A stretch of DNA of 64,000 nucleotides from NCBI GenBank assembly GCA_025449115.1, contig JAHLKC010000154.1:27680-91679 (forward strand). The letters are read 5' to 3'. The notes beneath the pieces are model-generated. The model worked only from the letters and a program-made list of their open reading frames with translations. It searched no databases and was not told the DNA's origin. Below are positions 46,967 to 59,077 of this stretch, in pieces. This DNA is from Chytridium lagenaria. Taxonomy: Eukaryota; Chytridiomycota; Chytridiomycetes; Chytridiales; Chytridiaceae. Numbering within the stretch: position 1 is the first letter of the stretch; every line of letters starts with the position of its first letter. Both the position numbers and the translations under genes were made by a program.

Positions 46967-48598
46967 TTAAATCTTCAGAACAAGTTTTCCCAGAGTGCCG
47001 CGACCTACAGGGCAAAGTAATGGATGAATTAGCATCAATAAAAAAAATAAAATGGGATCAAAGATTGCGCAAGTAAAAAAGTAATACCTTCAAGATCACG
47101 CTGGGCAGAGGCAGTATCTTTGAGGTCATAGATTTTGTGGATGTGAAGGTTGAGCTTACTGGCCTTTACAAGATCGAGAAGCGGGGTGATGACTAAAAAA
47201 TGTGTAAGATTTAGTAACATATTAACCAAATAATACTTACGGAACTCAAAATCCTTCTCATCCTTCATCAGCTCGAAAAGCGACGGGCGCATAAGCTTAA
47301 CCGCTCTTGGAACAAGCTTCATGATATCAACATCAGGCACCTTGCCCGAAGCGTTTCCGAACGACGCAAGTGTCCGAGCCTCCTGAGACTCGCCAGAGAA
47401 GATTCAAATGTTGTCTTTCCAACTCCGTCGTAAACCACATGAACGCCTTCACCATTAGTGATGCGCTTCACCTCCGTTGCAACATCCTGAGAGGTATAGA
47501 GGATGACTTCGTCACAGCCTTGAGGTGAGTTAGTATCGTGCTGAAGCCGGCTTTGATATCTCACCAGCTTCCTTGGCACCTTTGCCTTTTCTGGAGTAGA
47601 TGTTGTGCCAATGACAAAGGCACCAAGGTGCTTTGCGACTTGACTGAGGAGCAATCCCGTTCCTCCGGCAGCAGCCTTATAAAAATAGGTAAATACATAC
47701 AATAGAACAACTTTCCTCGCGAAGAGGTAAAACTTACGTGGACCAAGACATAGTCACCCTTTTTCACTTCATATGCCATCTTTGTCAAGCTCATCACAGT
47801 TGCGCCTTTTGTAAGAAAAAATATTGTAGTAAAGAGAGGCAGTAAGATAGATTTGGTATCAGCTTGATTACAGCACATATAGGTGGTTTAAGTTTGAATT
47901 ATATACCTTGCAATAAAAGAGCCGCACCCTTCTCCATAGACAGATTCTCCGGAAGATGAATTGTAAATGCTAAAAGTCCAATAAATACAAAACGTAGGGC
48001 AAGAGTACTAAAACTCACCAGCAGGTGCAACATTGTACTCTGCACAACTTCCGGCTGCCATGTAGGCAACGCGGTCGCCTACCTTGAACTTGGTCACCTG
48101 TGATAATTGGAAAAACGCAGTGAGTTTGATCAAGACTATAGAGCAAAATGTTTACTTACTCCCTCTCCAACGGCCTCAACAGTACCAGAAGCTTCCCTAG
48201 AAAAATTCAACTGTTAACTTGGGAGAAACGCGAAGAGTAACCAAAATCGCAGTGAGAACTCACCTTCCGGGGATGAAAGGATGGGCAACCTTGTAAAGCC
48301 CGGAACGATGGTAAGTGTCAATAAAGTTAACACCAACAAAAGCATTCTTGACTAGTATGTATCCGGGTGAAGGGGTAGGCTTGGGGGCCGTTCCGAAGGT
48401 TATGACCTCAGGCCCACCACTGGTAGGATAAAGGACAGCGTTCATTGTAGCCATAGTTCTTGATCTGTGAAATGCGAGTGTAGAAGGTGCGTTTGATGGG
48501 AATGTAACGAAGGATGAGGATGCGGAATGCGCAGATAACGATGTCGTAGTCGTTCGTCGAGTGATGATGGTTCTTTTTGCAGCAAACCTCAGAAACAT
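46967..48598 (-). CDS. Zeta-crystallin-type NADPH:quinone oxidoreductase
   Basis: Medium-chain dehydrogenase/reductase without zinc that reduces quinones with NADPH (yeast Zta1 type). From the inner ATG at 48454 the protein reads MATMNAVLYPTSGGPEVITF. Then come YILVKNAFVGVNFIDTYHRS and SGLYKVAHPFIPG; TKFKVGDRVAYM and SCAEYNVAP; and the cofactor motif AAAGGTGLLLSQVAK. Next is GCDEVILYTSQDV, and the end is GTLGKLVLKI. Starting instead at the in-frame ATG 48598 adds MFLRFAAKRTIITRRTTTT, a typical mitochondrial presequence, so two forms are possible. There are about eight small introns. One base seems missing near 47373, where LRRLG should run into TLASFGNASGKVPD. Confidence 0.88.
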
Positions 48599-48966
48599 CA
48601 AGACTTTAAGGTGCAACTTGCTGACAAACTCAAGCCATGCAAAAAGACGCAATCCCGAAGATTCCGAGGATTGCACCAACGCTGCATGGTTTATCATAAA
48701 AAAGTGTTTAGCTGGAGTTGGAGCGATGCCCTACGAAGCAGGCCGTTGCTGTTACGGCATTGGTGCTGAACGGCTTCTAGTTGTAAGCCTATAAGCTCCT
48801 ACACTTTTCCGTCGTTAAGAAGATGCTTCAAAAGAAATCGTAGCGCAGCTGGCAGACAGTTTATTACTTGAGTCATTCAGTTTTCCAGCTGAAGAACACA
48901 ACATTGAGAGACAGGGTATGGTGGCGGTGCGAGGACAAGTGAGCACGGGAAAGGTTCAAGCCAAAC

Positions 48967-49655
48967 TTAGTGAGACTTTTTAATCTCCTTAACATCTTGC
49001 GAAAGGTTCCAAACAGTGGTCTTCAACTCAAGGTGCGACAGGTGAACATCGTCCTTTTGGTATAACGCGTTAACATATATAAGTATCCAAAGGAAGAAAA
49101 CATGAGGGAAAAAAACGAAGAAATAAGTGAAACGACGGTTAAAGACTGCTGTAAACGAAGATAATACTCACGATGACCTTGAGCAATTCATTCCTAAGTT
49201 TCTCTAACTCATCCTTAGTAGCCGATCGCTTGGCCACCACCTTCAAATCCTTCTCAACGACTTCAATCTTCTTGGTATGACTTTGTAGCTTGTTGGTGGA
49301 CTTCTGAAGGTCTTCAACACTGGCCAGAAGGGATTGAGATGAGCTCTGGTAGTCATCAAGCAGGTAGACGTAAGCAGCTCCTCCAGCCAGAGATACACCC
49401 AGAAGGAATCCAAAGAAGCTGATGTTATGATGCAAGAGGGTGAGCGTGAGTGCAATGCTTTTATCCAGTGTCCAGATCTGAAAGTTTGCAGCGAGCCTTC
49501 TATGAGTGCTCCAGCGATACACACCTTCCCTTAATGAATCCAGGACCGCGGGGTGTAGGAGGAGGAGCAGGAGCAGAACTACTCGCTGGAAATGGTCCTG
49601 ATGTTAGCCATCTCCGCATCGCAGGTGTCCTCGGCAGCAAGGCTCGTCCCAACAT
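48967..49655 (-). CDS. Small membrane-anchored coiled-coil protein, probably mitochondrial
   Basis: Three-exon gene starting MLGRALLPRTPAMRRWL at 49655, an Arg-rich presequence-like N-terminus followed by a Pro-rich linker (PAPPPTPRGPGFIKGR). Spliced at 49399/49535 or nearby, it continues SFFGFLLGVSLAGGAAYVYL, a Gly-rich transmembrane helix. A coiled coil follows (LLASVEDLQKSTNKLQSHTK to TKDELEKLRNELLKVI). The last exon gives DDVHLSHLELKTTVWNLSQD and ends KEIKKSH. Similar short proteins occur in fungi without assigned function, to my recollection. An inner-membrane location is inferred only from the N-terminus and helix. The gene is divergent from the AAA ATPase gene, with 51 bp between start codons. 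Confidence 0.65.
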
Positions 49656-49706
49656 CCTTTGAGAATTGAATTTGAGGCTTCTGAGCAAATTATCAAAAGG
49701 ACTGTG

Positions 49707-52700
49707 ATGTTGCGAAAGGTGGTCTTCGTGGATGGATGCGGTCACCCAACCGGCACCGCACTTGCCGATGCTGCTTCTAGGGCCATGGGAAGGAAATATG
49801 GGATGGCATCACCTTGCATTATGACTTCCAGAACGATCCGGTCGTCGTCTTCGGCAAGATCTTCAAAGGAGCCTTCAAAAAAGGCAGAGGACGCAATACC
49901 AGACAATGCAGCGCCCTCTCCTTCCACACAAGCCGTTCCAACAGCATCCTCGAAAGAGCCAGAAAAACCGCTGTTGGATACTTCCATCACTTCGCCAAAC
50001 TCCACCACAGGTGCGGTTGACACTGATGGATCCAAACGCGAAGCTCCCGGTGAGGGAAAAGTACCAAGGGAGGATGCAGTCCGGACAGCGATGAAGAATG
50101 CGCAAGCGGCTGCGGGATTTATGAATAATATGATTGTTTCCTCAGAGTCTGCAGAAAAGAGCGCGACGAAAAAGCCTAAAAAGTCGCAATCTGAAGCTAA
50201 AGTAGAAGAAAAGACTGGATCATCAAGGTGGCAGACGACCGTCAAGCGCGGGGTTCCGGTAATTATAATTTCTCTTTAAAGGCCTCTAATGTGATGTACT
50301 TCATCAGTCCTTTGCAGACTACATTTCTTTGAAGGAACTAGTGGACGCGCGGAATCCTATATTGGGGAACTTGAATCAGCGACTTAGTCCTGTAGAGGCA
50401 TCAGTAGTTCCCTTACATGATCCAAGTTTCCCGTAAGTCAGTCTATCAACCATTCGGATTTTTGACGTTTTATTTCAGTTACCCCTATCACCCAGCCACA
50501 GCCGATTCTCTACGAAGTACCCTGACAGCTTTGATAAATATAGACCTCTTGCCATATATGAGTCGTATACCCATGACATCCTCCGGCCTCATTATGCTTG
50601 CTAGCCCTTTTGAAGGCTCCGAGATATATCTCAGGAAGATGGTAGAGTCAGTTATCGCAGAACTCTCAAGAAATCAGTCGTCCTCACCATCACGGGCTTC
50701 GGGTATCTTATTCGCGAGTGTATCCAACCACGACCTCTTTCCGCGCCTTAGCGGATATGATATGGTGTCGGCACCGCCGCTTAAACCTGGAAGCATTGAT
50801 CCCGCTGAGGGTACTTTCTTCTCAGGAAGAAGCGGGGGAAACGGAAGGCGCACTGCCAAGTCTGGGTCTCCTATCGGAGCTTTTGGATTAGTGGTTGAAG
50901 TGCAACGGCCTTCTGGAACTAAGGCTGAAGACGAGCCGACAGCTGAGGATATCCCACAAATACCCTATCGTAAGTTTTGCCAGTTGTATGTAAAACTTAT
51001 ACTTTCCGCTTTTTAGCCTGGGGTATGAATTACCTTAGCCCTAGCGGTCACTTGATGTCGCTCATGTCCAACCGAATTCAACCCGATAATACCGCGAACT
51101 CACCGAAGCCCAAGAACTCGTAACCAATACCCTCGAAAATTTCTTTAAAGCGGTATCCTCCCAGGCGAATGGCCGTCCCGCCGTAATTTTTTATGAGGAT
51201 CTGAACTACTTCTTCAAGCACCACACCTTAACCCCAAACAGACCGCCTCCGTGCTCCATTCCTGCATTGCTAACGCGCGAAGGAAATCTCCAATCGTCAT
51301 CGTGGCACCATCTACTCCAACCTTCAAATATCCTATACCAAAAGGTGGACAGCCTGTCACTGGCATTGCAGCACTTTTGCAGCAATTCAGTGGAGAAGCT
51401 GATTTTGGAAATGCTGGAGAAGCGGACGAGCGTGGAGGGGCCCGGGCGAACCGCCCGGGAGTGGTGAGGGACCTCCAGGCCCTTCAACACCCGGCCCCGC
51501 GGCCTCACGAAGCGTTCGCCAAAACTTCGCTTTGATACCCACTTGACGATGTACTTGGAGTTGCTACAATTCCTGTCTATCCGCCGGTCCAAGATGGCGC
51601 TGCTACTGTGAAGAAGTTTAGACAACTGCTGAGGAGGGATCGGAAGGTTATTTACCGGAAGGCAAATCTTCGGGAAATTGAGGTTGTGTGGAAGTCGCTT
51701 GCCACTGCATCAAATTCTTCGATACCGTCTACCTCAGCTCCTATTGTTTCCACGGCTCTGGGTGCGAATCTTGGACCGTCTAACGTGATTTTCCCTTCAT
51801 TCCATGATGCGGGAGTTATCAAGGCATTGGAGGAAGCTTCCGGGGAGAATGCAGGTATTGCTGGTGTGAGGGGTGGTGGACTTCTTCCATCTGTACTGGA
51901 TCATCGGTTATTATCTCCGATGGAAGTTGAAAGGCTGGTCACATACATTATTGGAGTTAGCGGGAAAAGGAGCGCTGCAAAAGTAGGAGGAGACTCAGTT
52001 GCAGCATTAGCACCAAGTATACTTCCTGAAGACGTGGCGTCTGGAATGAGAATCTTTACGTCCGGTCTTGCCGCAGCAAATGCCGTTCAGGCGGGCCTTG
52101 AGGTGGGGAACCGTTAAAGTCAATGACAATTAATTTGAATATCAGTTTGCTGGAATTTTTGCCAACCCTCGGGACCAACTCAATCTTACGAAACATGAGC
52201 AACGCCTTCTTGATCAATGCCTTGTTAAGCCAGAGAAGATGTCGACGAAATTTGGAAATATTGGAGGTCTTGCTAAGACTAAGGATGTAATCAATGAGCT
52301 CATTAGATTGCCTTTGCTAAAGCCGGAGTTATTTTCTTTCGGTGGTGAGTTGATGAATTTGTTGTTTACTTTGTGAGCACTATTCTAATTATGCTTGTAT
52401 TATATATATAAAGTCTTGAAACAAAGCACCACTGGAATCCTTCTTTTTTGGACCTCCTGGAACGGGAAAGACTATGTTGGCACGTGCAGTCGCAGCAGAG
52501 TCAGGTATTATTTTGCTTTTTTTGTGTATATTTTGTTGGGGCATTTCTTAACACTATTCGTCCATCATAAACTTTATACTAAATTATTCTTCGTAGGTGC
52601 GAACTTTTTGAACGTTCAAATGTCAAGTGTCCAAAGCATGTGGGTGGGAGAAAACGAGAAGAACGTCAAAGCTTTGTTCAGTCTTGCACGAAAACTCCGG

Positions 52701-53446
52701 CCTTGTGTCATTTTTGTTGACGAGATTGATGCATTGCTGAAGGTTCGACAACGGTCAAACCCTTCTTGGGTTACAAACACCATTAACGAATGGATGTTAG
52801 AGGTGCGTTTGTGCTTAGGCTTATTTACCTGGACGCTCTACTCAAAATGATGCTATTTTTCACCTAGTTTTTTGATTCTAACATTTTTCATATTTAGTGG
52901 GATGGAATCCAGTCAGAGAACGGAAAAGGAGTCATCGTCGTTGGTGCCACCAACCGTCCTTTTGATCTTGATGAAGCTGTCCTTCGACGTCTTCCCCGCC
53001 GCATTCTGGTGGATCTCCCTGGCACAGAAGAACGTAAAGATATTCTCGGAATTCTATTACGCGAAGAGAACGTCGTATACACCGCCACAGATGGCTCCCA
53101 CTCCGCATCTTCCCGCGAAAAGACCCTTATTGAACTCGCCGAAGCCACTAAGGGTTACAGCGGTTCTGACCTCAAGAACCTCTGCATCGCTGCGGCATTA
53201 AGAGCCGTGCGATCCCAATATGGGTCCATGTTTTCAACAACGCCTGCAGCGACACCAAGCACAGCACCACAATCGCGAGTGATTTTAAAGGATGATTTCT
53301 TTGCTGCTATTGAGACTGGGGAAGTTGTGCCGTCGTTGAATGAGAAGAATGAGCTCATGAAACAGCTTGTGGAATGGGATAAAATGTATGGGACGGCTTC
53401 TGGGGGGTATAATAAGGGTACAGATGGGTGGGGATTTGCACTTTGA
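49707..53446 (+). CDS. AAA+ ATPase, Msp1/ATAD1-like, with long N-terminal region
   Basis: Starts [16 protein letters not shown] at 49707. The N-terminal 180 residues are Ser/Lys-rich and could include a mitochondrial signal. A conserved-looking middle region follows ([68 protein letters not shown]), then a linker ([18 protein letters not shown]) and one AAA module. Walker A is [18 protein letters not shown], Walker [12 protein letters not shown], sensor 1 [20 protein letters not shown] with the arginine finger region, and sensor 2 [20 protein letters not shown]. This is the classic meiotic-clade/Msp1 type, which extracts membrane proteins. A T-run of six at 52445-52450 throws Walker A out of frame, and further one-base breaks lie near 51085, 51233 and 51450-51535. 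Family call is firm; intactness is uncertain. Confidence 0.85.
51441..51459. repeat. Perfect GC hairpin
   Basis: CCCGGGCG, loop AAC, CGCCCGGG: an 8-bp perfect GC stem with a 3-nt loop inside the AAA ATPase coding region, next to a frame break. It may be a source of sequencing or replication error. Confidence 0.85.
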
Positions 53447-53623
53447 TGCGCGTTGTTTTGTTCCTTATTTTTCTTGCACGCACTCTGGATATAATAATAG
53501 CGCAGACCAATGCATTTCTATTAAAAAGGAAGACACTTCTTCACCAGATATATTTTATACACACAATCATGCCCATTTGTACAATATCGTTAAGACCTTA
53601 ACGATTGCCCTTCATGTGTACTT

Positions 53624-56600
53624 TTAATTAAAAAAGTCATCTTCCCAATCGATGGAACCCATTCTTTTTTCTGAACGTCCTGCATCATCTTTTTCCGCCA
53701 GACTTTTGGGTGATGTTGACTTTGAGACATCCTCAACGGAATTTGGCACAAGTGATACTTCAGCCATCAATGCATCAAGCTCTTGCGTGATTTTGTCGTC
53801 GTTATAGGCTAAATCTTTATCTTGTGCCTCATCTTGTGATGGTGACTGATCTTCAAAAACGATGGCTTCCGGCCTAGCGACGTTGCTGTGAGATCCTTCA
53901 TCATCAGCCGTATTATGGGGTAAAGTGAGGGACGTAGGGTTCTCTACTTCTGCGAGGAGCTCGTCAAGATCTTTTGCGAGAAGCGAATCCAACGTCCCGC
54001 CCACTGCGATGTCTGTGTTCCCGGCAAGAATTTGATCGTCTGAGTGTTCGGTAAAATCTTTGAAGGGCGTGTTCTCCATGACGTGTTCCTCAGTAAATTG
54101 GTTTGAGTGTGAAGGATTGCCCTCTTCTAGGTGCCTAGAATCTGTTGACGCGGTATTGAAATCTTCTGCGATACTTGATTTGCTGTGTCGCACTTCAACG
54201 AGACTTTCTCTTAATGCGATAACCTCATCAATATTTCCCTCCTCGAATGCCGGTGCAGCTTCCTCATTTTCATGGAATTCTCCCGCAGCCGCAACATCCT
54301 CCTCATTCATAGCTCCCGTCATGTCCTCAACTGACTTCGGCGATTCGTTCAAATGGCTATAGTCATCGTCATAATATGCTGCAGCCTCATCCACATATTC
54401 TTCCGCTGCGGGTATGGCGTCTGCAACAATTGAGACCAGACTAGCCTTTTTTAAACTCTCATGTGATGTCATTGTGTTATCAAAAAATGACTCAATATCT
54501 TCAAAGGCGGTGATGCCTTCCTGCAAAGAGATCTCATTGTTTGTGATAGAAACTTCATCCGCTCCTTGTGATTGCTGAAGGTAGTTGTGTTCTGCCTCAG
54601 CGTCAGCGGCTTCCCTTTGATAAATTCCCTTCATTTCATCTAAGTTTTCACCATTCGTTTTAGCAGGTTCATATCGATCTTCGTACTCTGGCGCGTCGAG
54701 GGCTTGTTGAATATCAGGGCCGTTATCAAAGTATTCCTCATTGCTCTCATCTGCGTTTCCGGCCTCAAAGCCTTCAGTCTCTACTTCAGTATGGTGCTCT
54801 GGCTCTAGAGCTTTTGATGCTAGACGGTCAACTTCAACGGGTTGAGATGAGGAATCCACCATGTTATCAAAGAATGAGTCCATGTCCTCCAAAGCCTTCT
54901 CAGGCGCTTGATTCTCAAGGGACATCAAATTCCTTACATTGTCGATATTTTCCTGTTGAAAGCTCTGAGGAGTTACGTCAGATTGCGAAGCTTGGCGAAT
55001 TGAAAGACTTTGGCGAGATCCGTTCATATTAGCTTGCCTTAGCAACTCTACATCAGATATCACATTATCATGTGCTGAAGTTTGCTGGACTTCAGCCTCT
55101 AATATGCGCCCAACAGCGTCCCCAACAACATCGTCTTGTAGATCATGAAGAGATACAAGAGACGGGAGAGAGATGACGGAGACGCCATTTTTCTCGAAGC
55201 TTCTTAAAGATTCTGCTACAGCGATGGCTTCCTGCAGATCCCGCGTTCTTACTTCTTCAGCTTCTATCGATGCCAACGGCTCTTTCACAGCTTGGTTTGA
55301 CTCAGCACTCGCATCCAGTCTATCGCTTGCAGCAGGGCTACTAGTTTGTATCTGCTCCATATATACCTCTTTCTCAAGTAATTTTGACGACGTGTCAATA
55401 GAGTCGTTTGTAAGCTGCTCTTTTGACGCTCGTATCGAAATTTGAGTTTGATCGATAGCGGATACAGTCGAGTCTTCTGGGGATGCCTCGGAGTATTCCT
55501 TAAAAAGCTGCTCCTGTGAGGCTTGAGCCGAAGACCGAATTTCTTCACTATTAGAAGTATCCGACTCCTTCGACGGAGTAAACTCTTTGACCGCCGAAGA
55601 TTCGGTAGATTCTACCTGCTCACCCGAAGGCGTTTTTTTAAGATCTCCTGATATGATGTCCTGTAGAAGGGCATCAAAATCAACTGATTTTGACTTTGCC
55701 TCCACTAACATATTTTCATCGTGCTCATCAATCACAATCTCAGGCCCCGCTTCAACGCTTATTCTCCCACCTTCAACTGTTTCCCGTGCAGGTTCAGCAG
55801 CCGAATTCTTTAACAATCTCTTCCGCGGCGACGTTGGTTTATACTGGGGAGGCAAAGGCGGCGGCTCAGGCTTTGACCTTGGTCGCGTTAGCCGCTCAAA
55901 CACCACAGGATCCATCGGTTTCAGCTTCTTTGGTCGTCGTCCGGCCTCAATTGCAGCCCATGCTTTTTCCTGCGTAATAGGAACGTTACGACGACGAGGT
56001 CTAGATAAATTTTCTATCCGATCCCAGTCAATAGGACCAATTTTAGTGTGCGCATTACGGACGCTGGGTGGAAGAAGGAGAGGCTCTGTTGGTTTTGGAC
56101 GCGGAGTGGAGAGTTTTGAGAAGTACTCGAGACGTCGTTGTTCGACAGGGGATGGAGTGGTTGGTTTGGGAGTGTTCCTGAGAGACGGAGCGCTAGATGG
56201 ACGTTCCTTTTTACTCGCTAATTCATGAGATGCGATGGTTTTCTGTCAACAAAACTTCGTAAGGATACGGCTTCGTTTTTAAACTTAATTATGTGAAATA
56301 CATTACCTTTACATTATTCCATGCCGCATCTTGAAACAAAATATCAGAGTTGGTATGGATGACCATGGATTCGCTAATCGCAGCACGATAAGGCGGTTTA
56401 GTTGTTCTGTCTCCGCGCGTTGCCCTGTCAAAAAAAAAAAAAAAAAAAAAAAGTCAGACACTATAATTGAACTAATTCAATATCGCGGACTTACGATCAA
56501 TAAGCTGATCTGCCATAGCTTCCACATGTGGCATTCTTTGAAATTCAAAACCTGACCACTTTAACGTTGGATTGTATTTCCCTCCGGCAGACCTTGGCCG

Positions 56601-58826
56601 AAGCCGTTTTCTCATTGCCTTTGGCGATGCAGATTTTGGCCTTTGCCCTCTTTCTTTTTTATGTGAATTATCATATGCTTCTTCAAGAATTTCCGCTGCA
56701 GCTGCCATCGCGGTGACATGAGATTCAGAAGGTGGGCTGTTAGGGTGATTGGAATGTCTAGACTCTGGTCTTCCCGCGTCTGCAAATGACACACGCGAAT
56801 GACGGCGAACAGTAATTTTATCCGCTGAACAGAAAGCAGACCTTGAGGACAGTTGTTTTGGGGATGTTGGCTTTGAATTGGAAGATTTAATAGATACTTT
56901 GGATGCACGCATGTCGGTAGTTGAAAGCAAATCAGTATCTCTCACTGAATCGATTTGATCGCTATAGATAAGCTTACTTCCAGAAATGTCTTTGAGAGAG
57001 CCCTCGTGAAGTTGATTTGTAGAACGGGCTCTGCTGTTTGAAACTGATTTTTTAATGAGAGAAATCTGAGATGACACGAGACTGTCCAGAGCTCTCACGC
57101 CCAAAGTATTCGTTGAACCCTCTATTTCTTCGCTTGATGCGGTAGCGATAGGGTAGCCAACAACGGAAGGTTCTTCGCATTCATCTAGAATGATTTGAGC
57201 AGAGCTTGTGCCTTCATCTGACTGGGTTGCCTCATCAATGCTTGGTTCATCATTAAGTATATCCTGAGATGAGTCGACGTAAGATACTTGAAGATGAGAA
57301 GGAAGGAAAGCTTCAGATCCGAGAAGAATGCGGATTCTTTCAAGTTCTTCAAGCTTCTCTTCCAAAGTGTCTTGACCTGAGACCGCATCCATGGTTTCTG
57401 GGTCTGGCTCATCATCGTTTTCGGATTCCCAGTCTTCACCCTCATCGACGATAGCGACGTCAATATCGTGAGAGCTTGATCCTTGAAGAAATGCTTCGTC
57501 GTATCCTGTTACTTCCTCGCCATCTTCTTCGTTGTATTCTGCTACGTCCGCACCATCTTCTTCGTCAAAGTATTCTCCCCCTCCACCCACTTCCAAATTT
57601 CTTCAGAGTTTGAGATCCACTGTTTAGAGCGTCCTCTATCTCAAACTTCCGTTCATTAAATTTATCACCGTCAAGCACGTTAGAGCTATCCTCCAGATTT
57701 TGATTACTATTATCCTCGAGTCTTCCATTGATCTTCTCGAATTCATTCTCAGTTTCATCTCTGACTTCCCCAATTTCAGGTATACCCCAGTTGATCCAGA
57801 ATTCTTTCTTTTCGCAAAAACAATAGAACTTTTGCGAGCCTTATGCCCTCTAAAGACGGCTTGAATCTTTATCGCTGCTTTGGCCTCTTCCTTTTTTTCT
57901 CTCTCCGCAAGTTCCGCCGTCTCATCAAATCTGAACTTCTTTCGAGCCTGATGGCCCCGAAATATGGATTGAATTTTGGTTGCGGCTTCAGCTTCAGCTT
58001 GTTTCACCTCACCACCTTCTTCCTGTATGAAAAACTCGGGGCTTTCAAGGGGTCCCATCTGCTCAATATCCTCCTTTGGATCGACGTACTCCTCCTTTAT
58101 AAAGCCATCGTGACTTGCGTAAAGCGAGTCAAGCGACTTTCTCACTTTCCGAGACCCTTCTCGCGGATCATCACCAGAAAGGTCTTTTCGAACCTGATAC
58201 CCTCGAAATATAGCCTGAATCCGAGAGGCCGCTTTAGACTCATCATGTCTTAAAGATGACTTTCGTGATGTCTGAATAGTTACATCAATCTGTTGACTTA
58301 GGGCTCGAAGACTTTCTGTTATGTTGCCAAGACTGGCCCCTTCTGATCTTTGAGTGTCAGAAAGGTCTGCAATCGACTGCTCTAATTCTTCCTCCAGTTT
58401 ATTCTCCATTTCTGAGTCCATTTTCACCAGAGGAGCAGGTGTGTAGATAGCGCTCATTTTTCTTGCACGGAAGCCCGAAAGGCGGATTGCACTTTGACAG
58501 CTGCAGAATCGAAGATGGAGTTTGTGCTCTCATAAGTGCTGGCTATGGATCAATACTAATTTTAGCTTTTGATAACACTGATCAACTTTACAAACCTCGG
58601 CGATCATCTGTGTACACGTACTTGTAGTCCTTAAGTGATGGGCCCCATCGCCTGCCGTGATGGCGCGAGCCGCGACGACATGTTTAAATGGGACTGTATG
58701 TCGACGGCGTGTGACTATGAACGCCTTTGGTCGATATACGACTCACCCTTTCGTATGTGCCAGAAAGTCGTTGAGATGATAATTTAGAGTTGATCCAGAT
58801 CGCCATCTAGGATTTACATTCTGCAT
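53624..58826 (-). CDS. Large acidic IQ-motif protein
   Basis: One long minus-strand gene, about 1,600 residues. Its first exon probably starts MQNVNPRWRSGSTLNYHLN at 58826; the join to KDYKYVYTDDRR is uncertain. At least four IQ motifs bind calmodulin or EF-hand proteins: AVKVQSAFRA, AASRIQAIFRGYQVRK, AATKIQSIFRGHQARK and AAIKIQAVFRGHKARK. A long acidic Ser-rich region follows. Then come a conserved-looking basic block (RGQRPKSASPKAMRKRLRPR, NPTLKWSGFEFQRMPHVEAM), an intron with a 23-nt T tract (56425-56494), and SVRNAHTKIGPIDWDRIEN. The final 760 residues are highly acidic, with many recurring short segments such as MDSFFDNMV and IESFFDNTM, ending SIDWEDDFFN. Frame breaks are needed near 57800 and 57585. 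I do not recognise a named family; a cilium/centrosome role is only a guess. Confidence 0.7.
56430..56452. repeat. 23-nt A/T homopolymer inside an intron
   Basis: Twenty-three consecutive A on the plus strand, which is a poly-T on the coding strand. It lies immediately before the 3' splice site GACAG of the IQ-motif gene's intron. Confidence 0.9.
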
Positions 58827-59077
58827 GTCCTCCAGGAGAAGTCCAAGGCAAGCCAACAGCGAACAACACACGGTTGTAGTAGGTCAGCTGCAGCATTCAC
58901 GGACCATGCGCTCGCCAATACGTCCGAATATTTTTGTCGCGAAACGCTGTGGATGGAAGTTGTGTCGCCTGGGTTTTGTGTGTGTGGAACGTTGTGACCC
59001 TGCCCCAATTCAACGTTCGTGTTAAGACGATCAACTACATCTGGACGACAACGAACGGTTTCGTACGGCCACTTCAC

